The notes under the pieces are model-generated. The model searched no databases, was not told the DNA's origin, and saw nothing but the letters and a program-made list of their open reading frames with translations. The translations under genes and the position numbers were made by a program. Below, one piece after another: positions 32,726-44,430 of a DNA stretch of 64,000 nt. This DNA comes from Diphasiastrum complanatum (Eukaryota; Streptophyta; Lycopodiopsida; Lycopodiales; Lycopodiaceae). How positions within the stretch are numbered: the first letter of the stretch is position 1; every line of letters begins with the position of its first letter. The stretch spans positions 25,241,803 to 25,305,802 of the forward strand of contig CM055108.1 in assembly GCA_029204225.1 (NCBI GenBank), given 5' to 3'.

Positions 32726-33419
32726 AAAACATAATGTATTTCTGTAGACTATCAAAAAAGCAATGTATTTCTGCAGACTTGTTCTAAATGTTAATTTCGT
32801 GGAAGTTGTTGAAGATGGCCAAGTCTTCAATGACTTCAAGTTATTGAGCTTAACATCTGAACTTGAAATTATGATAGGATTGGTTGCCCTTTGCTGGAGA
32901 TTAGCTGGAAGCCCGTTGTAGACATTCTTCAAATAAATTGACTGTCTAAGTTTGTGATCCTGTCTCAGATGAGCAGACGTAGAACCAAAGTTGGTTTCAC
33001 CTGACCCTAGATCAATGATCAAAACATGCAGGAAGAATCATGAACTAGAAATTAGTCATTCACCAAGGAGACAACTGTGGGCTTAATTTTCAACAATCCA
33101 ATGGTGTTCTTTGAACCAAACTATTGCAGTTGCTGAGTACAATCGAGAATTCCAGCAGATGGTTCCAATATTCGATTATGGGGAAGTATATCTTGTATAA
33201 TGCTAACGAGAGCAAAGGCTTAAACTAGAAGTTGAAAGGGAAGGAGAAGAATCCAGTTGGTTTGAGAAAATCAAACTACAGATTCAGAAATTACACTAAA
33301 GCATCAGTGGATTGACAACCAAAAAATGTGCATGAAAGTGAAGTCACTTTTGATGATGAAAACGATCTCAACAACAACTCTGATGAGCAAAGCGACAATG
33401 ATGAAGTGGATGAGCAAAG

Positions 33420-34620
33420 CGACGACAAAAGTCAAGTACCAGACCCAGATACACTTGTTGTTGATAACTCTCTTGTGAGTGGAGAAGTTGACCAGTGTCC
33501 AGGTCTGATTCATCAAAAGTGAGTTGTACTCGCTTTCCATAGCTTCTTGCCACTTTACAGCATCCTTGGAGTTAATTGCTTCGGCTAGGCTCTCTGGTTC
33601 TTCTGATGAAGTCCAGAATGATTGAGGTGCATACCTCTCAAGAACTGTCCGAGTCCGTGAGGATCTGCGGACGTTTGATTGACCAGGATGCGATGATGTT
33701 TCTTCTTGAATTTCTCCAGATATGGTTGAGCTGGCTTGGTCTGGTTTGATGACAGGTTTTGTCGGCTGCTCGGCTTCTGTAGCTGTAGCTGCAGGTTCTG
33801 TAGAAGGAACATGAACGTTGTAAGAATCCATGCTACGTAAAATAGGATGAAATGACATAGCATCGTTTATCGATGGTTGTTTGAAATCGTAATATGTCTG
33901 TTCTTGAAATATTACATCCCTAGAGGCAAATACTACATTGGTGGATGAATCACAAACTTTATAAGCTTTATGCTCATCAGGATAGCCAATGAAAATACAT
34001 TTATTTGTCCTATGATCCATCTTCTTCCGAAGCTGTTTAGGAATGTGAACAAAACATATACAACCAAAGATTTTTAAATGGTTGACACTAGGCTTGTGTC
34101 CATGCCAAACTTCATAAGGAGTTTTGCTATTGACGGATTTGGTGCTAGATCTGTTCTGCACGTAACAGTCTGTGGCAGTAGCTTCTGCCTAGAACTTCAC
34201 AGGTAGGTGTGCTTGATGTAGCATTGATCTGGTTGAATTGAGAAGAGTTCGATTCTTTCTTTTTGCAATCCTGTTCTGTTGAGGTGAATAGGAAGTAGTG
34301 AACTGTCTGTTGATGCCATGTTTAGCCAGGTAGTCGGACATCTCGTTTTGTATTCGACACCACCATCAACTCGGAGTGCCTTCACGTTTGTAGACGTTTG
34401 TGTCTCAGCCATGTCCTTGAATCTCTTGAAGCATTCAAAGGCTTTAGATTTGTGTTTAATGAACATGACTGTAGATCATCTAGAATAATCATCTATAAAA
34501 GTAATAAAATAGATTGCATCTCCTAATGACGGAGTTGGCATTGGACCATAGAGATCGCTATGTACAAGATCTAATGTATGTTTTGATTTGATGGAATGTG
34601 ATTTTGGAAACTTGCTTCAT
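33420..34620 (-). pseudogene. Ty1/copia integrase to RT-start relic (copia A)
   Basis: Minus-strand reading order: LDLVHSDLYGPM, FITFIDDYSR, FIKHKSKAFECFKRFK, a degenerate LRVDGGVEY (normally a DNGGEY-type block), then NRSSTKSVNSKTPYEVW, KIFGCICFVHIPKQLRKK and CIFIGYPDEHKAYKV. After this come a linker and the start of the RT region, KWQEAMESEYNSLLMNQTW. These are copia integrase blocks and the integrase-RT junction. The reading stops abruptly after INNKCIW at about 33420, where unrelated sequence begins. Stops and frameshifts are present, gag/protease are missing, and most of RT and all of RNase H are missing. Confidence 0.85.
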
Positions 34621-35086
34621 TAGAGAAACTTAGAGCTCGACGAGGGCCTTTGAAAAAAATGCTTCTTTTTTTTTTTCTGTTGCCATGTAGACCAATTGAA
34701 ACCTTAGCTTCGGGGTTCTACGTAACGTAGAATTTTCCAAATATAAATAAAATAAAAACTTTTTAAATATATTGTTGTTTCGTCGGGCAGCATGTGGAAA
34801 TGCTATTGCTTGATGAGGCCTGCCCTTCCAGCTCATCACTGTCCGAAGAGACCCAAAAATATTGAAAATGAATATGACAAATGGTTGAGAAGAGAAAATT
34901 GATGTACCATTAATGTATATGTAGTCAAACCATGGTTAACAAGGATAACCAGAGTTAATTTGTGGCGCCAAATAGATCAGTGTTTCAAATTTTTGCCAAC
35001 ACTTTTTCTCAGATTCATGGCTATTTGTCTACGCAAATTTTCAGATTCATAGTTCATTGTTTCAGATTTTTGCATGCAAATTACGA

Positions 35087-35925
35087 ATGGCGCCATCAAG
35101 GAAGCCGTGCTCCTCAATCGACTCTGTGCTTCTATTCAACGAGATAGATGATAATGGATTATGGGTTCCAAGACAATATTCAAAAAACTCTTGGGTTTTG
35201 ATGCATCCATCATCACGAGGAGCATTTCGAAAAAGGAAAAGGTCAAAACTATTATTTCGATCTTATTGGAAGGCCATAATTTTGGATTTCAGAACATCAT
35301 CAAGAGGAAAATCTATTTCTGAAATTCTAGTCCAACATGTATATATGCATTCAGAGATAAATGTGCAAGGATTCAACCGTTAGAATCACAAAAAAAGCAA
35401 CTGTGAGTATTGATATTTTTGATACTTTGATTTTTGTCATTCATAAATATCTAATAGTAAACTTGCCAATCTGATCATTTTTCTCTTGCAGATTTATATC
35501 CATCCAACATAAATGAATAAGAGCCGAGTGGATTTTTAGCAGGTGTGTTAGATGTTATTCACACTGATATTGGACAGCTGCAATATCGAGGTAGAACTGC
35601 AAAAGATCTAGCTGATAGTGGAATCTTTTTTTATGAATCAACGTACATTCCTGATACAAAAGAAAATTTTGGACAAATAGTATCAATTCCATTACCTAGT
35701 TTTGAAAGTGATGAATGGATTGCACCAGCTGCTACAGTTTCAGAATCATTTCGTTGCAAGATATATAATGATGTAAAAAGTTCATTAAAAATGAGCACGG
35801 GATCAAAAACAATCAGATTGAGTTGGTTTATTTCCTTGAATATATTTGTGGATTTCTTTTCAAGTATCAATGTTCACAAAACCCCAACGATGTTTGTATG
35901 CAAAAATTTATCAGATAATTATTGA
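35087..35925 (+). pseudogene. unrecognised coding-like region, probably two exons
   Basis: From an ATG at 35087 an open frame runs 98 codons to a stop at 35381, rich in basic residues (GAFRKRKRSKLLF, FRTSSRGKSISEI). After a plausible intron (GTGAGT near 35403 to TTGCAG near 35491) a second long frame runs to 35925, with blocks VLDVIHTDIGQLQYRG, TAKDLADSGIFFYES and ESFRCKIYNDVKSSLK. A TAA at about 35516 interrupts the second piece and a frameshift is needed near the end of the first. I do not recognise the family. The codon-level smoothness suggests a once-real protein. It converges on the minus-strand gene next door, leaving only about 70 bp between the ends. Confidence 0.4.
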
Positions 35926-35996
35926 AAAAATATCGGAAGTAGATTAGATACTGCTGAATTGTACTTTGTAAATATTTCTATTTAATATACAAAATT

Positions 35997-37849
35997 TTAT
36001 TGTGTGTCTATAGCCCACTGGCTTGTATAAATTGCATGCTTAAACTTTTTATAATCCGTCGATTTTATATTATGACGAATTTGGATTCTTCTGTAAAACC
36101 ATTGGAAAAGTTGCAGTATATAGCTGTTTTTTGTGCTAGTCCCGCAATGTTGTGTACTTTTATGAAATGCCGCTCTTGCTTGCCAATGAGATTTTTCCAT
36201 TCCTTGCGAATTTCTTGCAAAGAATGTTGAATGATGTCGTAATATGTGCTGCATGTCATAAAAACACAATCTAAATCAGTACCAAAAGTATCTAATTTTA
36301 TTGCACATATTTGTCCATGGTAGTGTAAAATCAAAATCTTACCATATAATGTGTTATATGATCAACACCCCATGCACTCTGAACTGCATCCACAAATTCA
36401 TTGGTTGTTTTCTGTATCATTTGAACATCAGTATTTGAAAATTTATCTTTTCTCAAGTATTTCACCATGTTGTCTAACTTTTTCCAAACTTCTTCTTTGT
36501 GTAAACCTTCTTCTTCGAAATCTTGAGTTGCTGCAATAATTTCTCTCCAAACCGTGTATTGAACCTTAGATTGTTTGCCAGAATAATTTGATAAAAATCT
36601 TCGAGCTTTAGATCCTCCAATGCTCGGCTTGCATGGAATATTTCCTATTTTACCTGATAACTTGTCATCTTTTTTTATTTTAACGTGGCCTTTATGTAAG
36701 CCTGCTTTGGACAACACATCCTCTAATCTGGAAATAGCTTCCTTTGCAGAGGCCTCTATTGGAAACTTTTTAATATTTACTTGTGCAAATGCCTCCTTTA
36801 TCATCTTAAACATTGTTGCATATGCTTCCCTACTGATGCTAGAAAAGTCACATGCCCCCTAAAGCAATGTAGTGTCTAATATTTTTCCAACTTCATCCAT
36901 AATGCTATCAATAATTGAAGCCTTAATCTTTTTCATTTTGTTATTATTTAACATTGATTTCATAGATTTAGAAGTCAAGATAGAGCTTAGTGAGCTTCCA
37001 ATTGAAATCTCATCGGCCAAATGGTCTTCAACAACCAATGCTGATCTGCATTGCAAACATAATGTTCATGACAGTGTTAGTAGAAATTAGGGCACTCGAA
37101 GTATTCACAACAATATATAATAAGCAAATCAACAGAAAGTTGAAATGAATAAATAACAAAATTAGTGATTATGAATAAATCAAAAAGTTCAAGCAATTTT
37201 CAGTACCAAATAAGCTATAACTTACTTGAATGCACGGATTCGTCTTTTTCTCTGACCTCCTCTGGATGATAGATCACATATATCCTTGTTTACCAGTCTT
37301 TTCCTCTTGTTGCTTCGGACCTTTCTGTTGAGCACATCCATATCTTTTAACAAGAGACAAATATGAGATACGCATGGATTGAAATGCAATTTTTATCTCA
37401 TCATTACTAGTTGTATAATGATGCAAAGAAGATTTCAACCTTTGGATCTCCTCTTTGAGCATCTCATTTTCATCCAAACAAGTTTTTATCTTTGTAAATT
37501 TTTCTTCGCACTCCTTTGATATTTTTGATTCCTCTTCCAAATAATGTATTCTTTGCATTGAATGTGCATTCCCATAGAGCATCAAATTTTCACAGTAACC
37601 CAAAAGGCCATTTTTACCATGACACATATAGATTATTAACTGACTCACCGAATGAAAATTTGGATGTTGCAATGAACATGGATCAATAGGATACAATGTT
37701 CCTGATGACCATAAATCTACATGTTTTAGCTTTTCCTCCCTGTATCGGACCATATCAAAAGTTGACAATTTGGGTTGCTTTGAATTTCTTGTCTTGAGCG
37801 GAGCATATTCTGGTGACAGATCCACATGAAGATGATAAAGCTTTGTCAT
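35997..37849 (-). pseudogene. unrecognised multi-exon gene, mildly broken
   Basis: Three exons can be laid out on the minus strand: 37849-37226, 37045-36343 and 36248-35997. Introns 37225-37046 (AA|GTAAGT...TGCAG|AT) and 36342-36249 (ATG|GTAAGA...TGCAG|CA) are short and both keep the frame. Exon 1 has a Lys/Glu-rich predicted coiled coil (KISKECEEKFTKIKTC to LKEEIQRLKSS). Exon 2 is rich in Lys (EASAKEAISRLEDVLSKAG, HKGHVKIKKDDK). The exon 2-3 join reads THYM-HILRHH, followed by NSQGMEKSHWQARAAF, STQHCG and LQLFQWFYRR. Breaks: one extra base in the AAAGG run near 37320, and one in-frame TAG at 36859-36861. The His/Glu-rich end recalls the last block of some little-studied eukaryotic transposase-like proteins, with the Glu of QGME as a possible catalytic residue; this is speculation. 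Confidence 0.5.
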
Positions 37850-38518
37850 CAATACAGTAGTATAGTAACAAACAACACAATGACAATAACAAAGCTGGAG
37901 ATGGTGCTAACGACTCTTCAGAAATGTCACTCCTAATTCAAATTTTTGAGTGTTCTCAACTATTGGGAGGGAATATTCCAGCATTTTGAAAAATATATAT
38001 TTTAACTGTGGTTAAACACGAGTGAAGTTTGATCTGACTAAGCTAAGGTGCATTCATTTACATGGAAAGTAGTGCGGGCAGATGCGTAAAGAAGTTAGAA
38101 AATGATATTATAATTACTTTATAGTTATTTTTCTCTCTCCTACATGGCATTTCTTATAGGGCCCTCTTTGGGCCCATATTTTCTCTAATGCTAGAGTGCT
38201 TCCCATAGATGCATGATTCACAAAAGAAAGATTTCCTATCTAATGAAGAAGAGAAATTCAGTCCATCAACTAAATTATTAGAACGCATATAGGAAAAAAA
38301 ATCTTGTATTCACGTGTGAGACACTGACCAACTCACTCGAATCTCTAAAACAGATAATACAATTGCTCTCTTCTCCATCTCATTATTCTCATCGTCTTGA
38401 TTGCTCGAATCTTTTATGTTTTGTGATCTGTAGTCACTTGCTTAGGTTCCTGAAAGCTTCCGCAAAAAGAAAACCAAACGAACTCGACTAAAATTAGATT
38501 TCTGACAGGTTCGCGAAA

Positions 38519-38530
38519 TGGTAATAGAGC
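38519..38530 (+). other. primer-binding site of copia B
   Basis: TGGTAATAGAGC is a 10 of 12 match to the usual tRNA-iMet primer site TGGTATCAGAGC. It lies about 70 bp upstream of the gag start, which places the end of a 5' LTR just before 38519. The 5' LTR itself could not be matched to the 3' end. Confidence 0.6.
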
Positions 38531-38589
38531 ATTGAGGTTATCACTACATGATATCTGAGCAGTGATTCTCTAGGCAACACAATGTGGCT

Positions 38590-39668
38590 ACAACGATCCA
38601 GACAAGAATAGCAATCGGTCTTGATGGCGAAAACTACAGAGTATGGAAATTCAAAATCAAAACACTTCTGAAGGGTGAAGGCATCTGGTCAATGATCGAA
38701 CTCATAGAGGTGTAGCCTCCAGAGGGAGACCCGAGGAGAGCTGAGTGGATTAAAAAAGATGAACGTGCAATGGCGATCATCGCTTCGTCCATCAACGAAG
38801 AAATACTCATGCAGATTGAAGACTTTGAAAGTAGCCATGAAGCATGGGAAAGATTAAAGCAGAAGTACGAAGTGAGGACTGTCGCTTCGGTGATGCATCT
38901 TCACAATCAACTGCAATCTATACGATGGGATGGCAACTAGTTGGATCAACATGTTGAGAAGATCAAAATGATCTTCGCACAACTTGTTGCATCTGGGCAG
39001 GAACACCAGGTCCCATCACCACAACAGTTGATGTACTTCATGAAATGCCTACCTGCATCCTATCAGCCGTTGAGAATGCTCATATTGAGTCTACCAGATA
39101 TGACATTCGAGAGAGCAATCAGTCTTGTCGCTGATGAGAGACTGATGAGGGACGAAGGAGAAGGAAGCAGTGATCAGGAGAAAGCTCTTTTCACGAAAGG
39201 AAGGAAGAAGAATAAGAACAAGCCCAGATTTGACAGGATGAACACAAAGTCTTCTAGTAGAGGCAACGACAACCAACAATCTTCTTCTTGTGATCATTGT
39301 TGCAAACCAAGACACACAGCCAATAGGTGCTGGTTCAATCCAACAATACCTTGCATGCACTGCAAGAAGAAGGGGCACTCTGCATATGATTGTAGATTCA
39401 ACCCGAAAAGAAAGAACAAAGCTGACAAAGCGAATGTTGCAGAGTCATCCAAGGATGCAGATAAAGGTGATGAAGCTTTCACGATATTTGATGAAGCTTC
39501 AACAAGCTACACTGAACAAGACTATGACGTAGTCATTGATTCAGGAGCGACCTCACACATCACCTGCAACAAAAGAATCTTGATCGGCTACATAGAACTC
39601 GAAAGCAACAGAGCAGTGATTCTAGGCGATGGGAGCCGACGTGATGTCAAGGGGATCGGGACTCTATA
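38590..39668 (+). pseudogene. copia B gag and protease
   Basis: The gag frame begins near 38590 (IAIGLDGENYRVWKFKIK). It contains a UBN2/gag_2-type core (EAWERLKQKYEVRTVASV, LMYFMKCLPASYQPLR) and two CCHC zinc knuckles, CDHCCKPRHTANRC and CMHCKKKGHSAYDC. It runs into the aspartic protease motif VIDSGATSHIT at about 39533-39565. Breaks are in-frame TAGs near 38714 and at 38938-38940, and a stop at 39667. Confidence 0.9.
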
Positions 39669-39748
39669 GCTACGAACGTTGTCAGGTCAAGCAGAGCTGC
39701 CAAGAGCACTCTACGTACCTTCACTAAGAAGAGACCTGCTATCAGAAG

Positions 39749-40850
39749 ATGGCAGATCTTGGAATTCGAGTTCTATCCGATGGCAATATATGTCGGATGA
39801 TCGAGAAAACAACAAACAAGTTGTTGATAGTTGGATGCAGAGAAGGTAATCTCTACCAAGCCAAGATAATCAGCAATTTTGATAGCATACTAAATGCATC
39901 AGAAAATGAAAATCAACTCTGGCATAGAAGAATGTATCATCTAAACATGAGGAGCCTCTACAACATGAGCAAAAAAGACATAGTCACAGGTTTGAAAATA
40001 TCCAGACTCGATACCGAGTTCTGTAAAGCCTGTTAGAAAGGCAAACAGCATTGAAATCCATTCATACATGAGGGAAAAAGAGCTAAAGAAGTTCTTGAGC
40101 TCGTCCACTCAGATGTTTGTGGACCGATGAAAGTCGATTCGCTCTCAAGATCGAGGTATTTCCTAACGTTCATTGATGACTACAGCCGGATGACAATGAT
40201 CTATTACCTAAAGAAAAAATCTGAAGTGTTTGACTCTTTCAAGAAGTTTGTGGCATTCACAGAGAGACACATCTCAAAGAAGATTCAGATCATCAGGTCT
40301 GATAATGGAGGTGAGTACACAGAATTTTCTAGATTCTGCCAAGAACAAGGTATAGAGCATCAATTCACTCCTGCATACACACCCGAATATAATGGTGTCA
40401 TGGAAAGAAGAAACATGACGCAAGTCGAAGGAGCCAGATGCATGATGGCACAGGCTCGATTGCCAAGTCAATTGGGCTGAGGCAATAGTTGCAGCAGTAC
40501 ACCTGCAGAACAGATCAACAACGATAGCCCTGGAAAACAAGACACCACCGTAAGAGATGTGGACAGGTAGAAAGCCTGATCTGTCATACGTGCATGTATT
40601 TGGATGTGCAGAATACAAGCACATACCAAAGGAACAAAGAAGCAAGCTCGACAAAAAGTCAGAGTAGACAATCATGGTCGGATACTTGAATGGATCACAA
40701 GTGTACAGACTCTACAATCCGACCACGAAGAAAGTCGTGTCGAGTAGATATGTGAAGTTCGATGAGTCCACATGCCCTGGATTGAAGGATGAAAAAGCCA
40801 TGAGATCTTCACACTACCCTGCTGGCATGGCACGTTGGCAAATGGCAAAA
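39749..40850 (+). pseudogene. copia B pre-integrase and integrase
   Basis: Blocks: ENQLWHRRMYHLNMRSL (GAG pre-integrase), LELVHSDVCGPM, YFLTFIDDYSRMTMIYY, IQIIRSDNGGEYTE and HQFTPAYTPEYNGVMERR. The integrase D,D,E residues can be seen in HSDVCGP, SDNGGEY and the NGVMER block. A stop follows at about 40037 (FCKAC) and a frameshift after LPSQLG at 40478. The integrase end is traceable in other frames to VKFDESTCPGLKDEK near 40790. Confidence 0.88.
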
Positions 40851-41396
40851 TGAATCCTGCAATATCTGAAGGATACCCAAAACATAGGATTAACCTACGA
40901 TGCAGACAAAGAAGAAAAATGATTCGAGCTGCAACACTACAATGATGCAAGCTGGGCAAGCTGCAAAGATGACAACAAGTCTGTGACAAGAGGATGTTCG
41001 ATAGCTTGCGCAACAACAATCAACTGGATATGCAAGAAGCAAACCTTGGTGGCTCAATTCTCATGCGAAGCTGAATATGTCACAAATTCAAAGATGGCGA
41101 ATGAGATAGTATGGTTGTAGATGATGTTGGAGGCAATTGTCATACCACAAGGAGAAACATGCACGTTAATGATGGATTCTCAAAGTGCCATATATTTTCC
41201 CAAGATCATGTTTTCCATTCAAAGACAAAACATATACCTTTGAAGTACTACAATATTCGAGGCTTGATCTCGAAGGGAGAGCTCAAGGTCCAGTACATAA
41301 AGTCTGAAGACATGATTGCGCTCGACAAACCACTCTTCACAAGGCAAAGAAAGGCAATTGGATTAAATATACAAAGTTGCAAGGTTCAAGAGGGAG
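40850..41396 (+). pseudogene. copia B RNase H fused to integrase end by RT deletion
   Basis: Immediately after the integrase C-terminal linker the sequence reads ILQYLKDTQNIGLTY, HYNDASWASCKDDNKSVTRG, INWICKKQTLVAQFSCEAEY and ANEIVWL. These are the RNase H motifs of copia pol, with stops. No RT blocks (such as the YVDD-type motif) lie between, so several hundred codons were removed by one deletion. A polypurine run AGAGGGAG at 41389-41396 ends the internal part. Confidence 0.85.
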
Positions 41397-41640
41397 TGTC
41401 AAATATTGTGAACTCCTGCAACTTTGTCACGAAGGTGACGAAGCAAAACGAAACGAAGGGCGAACATACCCCGAAGGTCGTAATGTATCGAATAATTCGC
41501 GAGTCGAGTCGAAAGAGTCGAGTCAAGTCAAGTCGAAAGAGTCGAGTCGATCAATATCAAAAAAGTCTGATTCTAGATTTTTTATCTTTTGTTTAAAACT
41601 TTGCGTTTCCCTTTTTTCTTGTAGTATAAGCATATGCAGA
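41397..41640 (+). repeat. start of copia B 3' LTR
   Basis: TGTCAAATATTGTG follows the polypurine tract directly, as expected for an LTR start. The LTR body has repeated GAGTCGA words. The end is not defined; it runs into a minus-strand copia relic. Confidence 0.55.
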
Positions 41641-42030
41641 TTTCTGGATGCTCATTACCGTGGATTTGGACCTGAGCATTAAAATCCAACACGAATAGGT
41701 TCTTGCATGGTGTCATGTGTTAAGAATATGATGAATCAAGATACCATCGCTAAGTATCTTTACTTTGTAGATCTTGTACCATCAATAGTGTCGGATCTTC
41801 ATGGGCGATTTTAGAAGAATCTGAAGTTTCTTCTTATTGCTGCATCTTCTTTTTTGTTTCATTATGTTTGAGAATTCGACAATCCCTAATGTCGTGATTA
41901 GTTCTCTTGCAATACTTGCTGAATAGTCTACTGGTTTTGGACTTCAGTTGTTGTCGATCATGTTGTTGATGTTGCTTCGAATTTGCTTGCTCAGTATTCG
42001 GCTTCTTGTCTTTTGAATTCTTCATCTTCT
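41640..42030 (-). pseudogene. copia C gag zinc knuckle and protease fragment
   Basis: On the minus strand a basic, Gln-rich stretch is followed by a zinc knuckle whose first Cys is lost (SKYCKRTNHDIRDC). About 70 codons later comes a decayed protease site WYLDSSYS, a stop, then HMTPCKNLF (family: WYLDSGAS.HMT). Only gag-end and protease remain; it abuts copia B's LTR tail-to-tail. Confidence 0.75.
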
Positions 42031-42073
42031 TGGACTGTCGCTTAGTTGTTTATTCATATATATATATAGACCA

Positions 42074-42165
42074 AGTGAGAGGCTGTGAGAGGGAGGATGT
42101 GAGAGAGCCAGTGAGAGCCATTGAGAGGCTTTGAGAGGCTGTGAGAGCCAGTTCGAGAAACAGGG
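42074..42165. repeat. GTGAGAGGCT-type minisatellite
   Basis: Units such as 'gtgagaggct', 'gtgagagcca' and 'ttgagaggct' repeat about eight times over some 90 bp. Confidence 0.8.
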
Positions 42166-42975
42166 TGTCGTGAGATGGCGGAGCGCAACCGAGGCTTGAG
42201 GGCGAAGCCAAAAGGAAGCTCGAGGAAAATGTCCGAAGGCACAACGAAAGGCATTGGAAGCAAGAGGTAGACATTGCAGAGATGCTGTGACAGGCTCGGC
42301 AGATAAATCCGGAGCCGGAGCACCCACTCCCCCTATGCCCCCCGCCCCCCCTGTCGAGCTGGATTTAGATGAGCAGATCGGAATGAACTTCACACAGCGG
42401 TAGCTCATCATGGTCAGAGAAAGGGCTGCCCGTCGTCGTGCTAACCAGGAGGCAGATCGGGCTAACCGAGAGGCAGAGCGAGAGTGACAGAACAATAGTA
42501 GGTGGCCTTTAAGGCGAGTGCACCGAGTAGGTGGCCTTTAAGGCAAGTGAGGGTGGCAACGAACTCGGCCAGGCAATATCGATAGTGCACGATCTTTGCA
42601 TCGGACTTGTTGGACTTGTCGGGAACCCGCCTGACAATGTCCACCTCGTCCCACAGATCGGCAAGGTTGGAATGCACCATCTCTGTAGAAGGAACTGGGG
42701 AAAGAAGGCAGAGATCTCTGTGAGTGCAATAGGAGTCGGAAGGCTAGAAAAAACCACAACAAAGGTTGAAATAACAATAGCAAGGGCAGATGCGATCAGT
42801 GCAACACGAAGACAGTATGATGGCGAGGAGTGGGCATACAACAGAGAGGTCGCGGACAGCAGGTCGATGGGCAGGGAGAGAGATGAAGGGGAGGGGGGAA
42901 TTAGGTTAAAAAATATATATATATTAATATATTAAATATTAGAAAATATTATATTAAAAAATAATTAAATATTGT
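42166..42975. other. GC-richer unannotated stretch
   Basis: A plus-strand open frame at 42531-42935 and minus-strand frames at 42022-42841 overlap heavily and carry no recognised domain. The direct duplicate 'gtaggtggcctttaaggc' occurs near 42500 and 42530. Probably part of a non-coding transposon body. Confidence 0.3.
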
Positions 42976-42977
42976 GG

Positions 42978-43040
42978 TACCCGCGGATCAATATGGATCC
43001 GCGGTACCGGGATCCGCGAATCCTGGTACCGCTGGATCTA
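42978..43040. repeat. short palindromic/tandem block around CCGCGGATC
   Basis: The words 'cgcggatc', 'ggatccgcgg', 'ggtacc' and 'ggatccgcga' recur within about 60 bp, in both orientations. This GC-rich cluster sits immediately beside the (AT)n tract. Confidence 0.7.
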
Positions 43041-43420
<380 letters not shown>

Positions 43421-43429
43421 TTTGTTTTG

Positions 43430-44430
43430 TTTCGCAAATTGTGGAATAAGTAAAGGTGTGGGCTGATGTTTTAGTGGAAGTGATGCACTCAAAGATAGTT
43501 ATTATGGAAGACAAACATTCACAATAAAAGATAATATGGCATGATGAGGAGGAGAGGAGGAAGCATACTTGCCCTCAACAGTTGGGATGCCCGACAAGTG
43601 AAGACATTGGAAGTTTGAATACCCTACACCAAAAGCATTGAGTGTTGTATGCACTACATAGGTAATAAGAATTAATGATTGTGTATGTGCACATGAGTTG
43701 TCTTCAAGTGATCATGAGTATTTTTGAAGGAGTGCTTGTTGTTGTAAACCTTATTTATTTTGATACTTTAAATAACTTATGGTTTAGGTATGTACATTTG
43801 GTGAATGGTACTAACTAGAAACATGGGAAACTACTAGCCAATAAGTATGTGAATCACAAACATTTTACAAGAGGATGAATTTTAGATTGAGAATTTGAAA
43901 ATGTGACCTCGTAAATTGTTGTAATAGAGTGAGTCTACCTCTATAAGATATATCTAAGGATGATAGAAAAAAAAATAGTATAAACATACCTTTAGATTTA
44001 GGTATAGTTATACTATTTTTTTTTTTAAGATTGTTATTGCTCTTATAACCTTCTATGCCCTATTGTTAAACTTGTAGGTTTCATGGATTAAGGAATAGTT
44101 CTTTGAAACTTATAGACAATCTTGTGACTATCCTCTGTTTATCAGATGATAATGAAAGTTTCTTCTTGACTCGGTGGAGAGTAATTTTCAATAACCTATG
44201 TGGTTACATAAGAATGGGAATCACTTTGGTATTTGAAGTTGTAATTAATTTTAGGATGAACTTTGGAGTATTTCTAACATATGAGATGAATGAAGGGTAA
44301 AGTATGTTTATCACTTTCCTTATTTTGAACTTTGTTCAAAGCTAGATATGCTCAAAGTTGAGCTAGGTCGGGTAGAGGGAAGGTGTTATCAACTTGGGAT
44401 GCTAGCATCTTATGAACTCTAAGCTTAGCA
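43430..44430. other. intergenic, nothing recognised
   Basis: AT-rich; no coding family, RNA gene or repeat partner seen. Confidence 0.5.
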
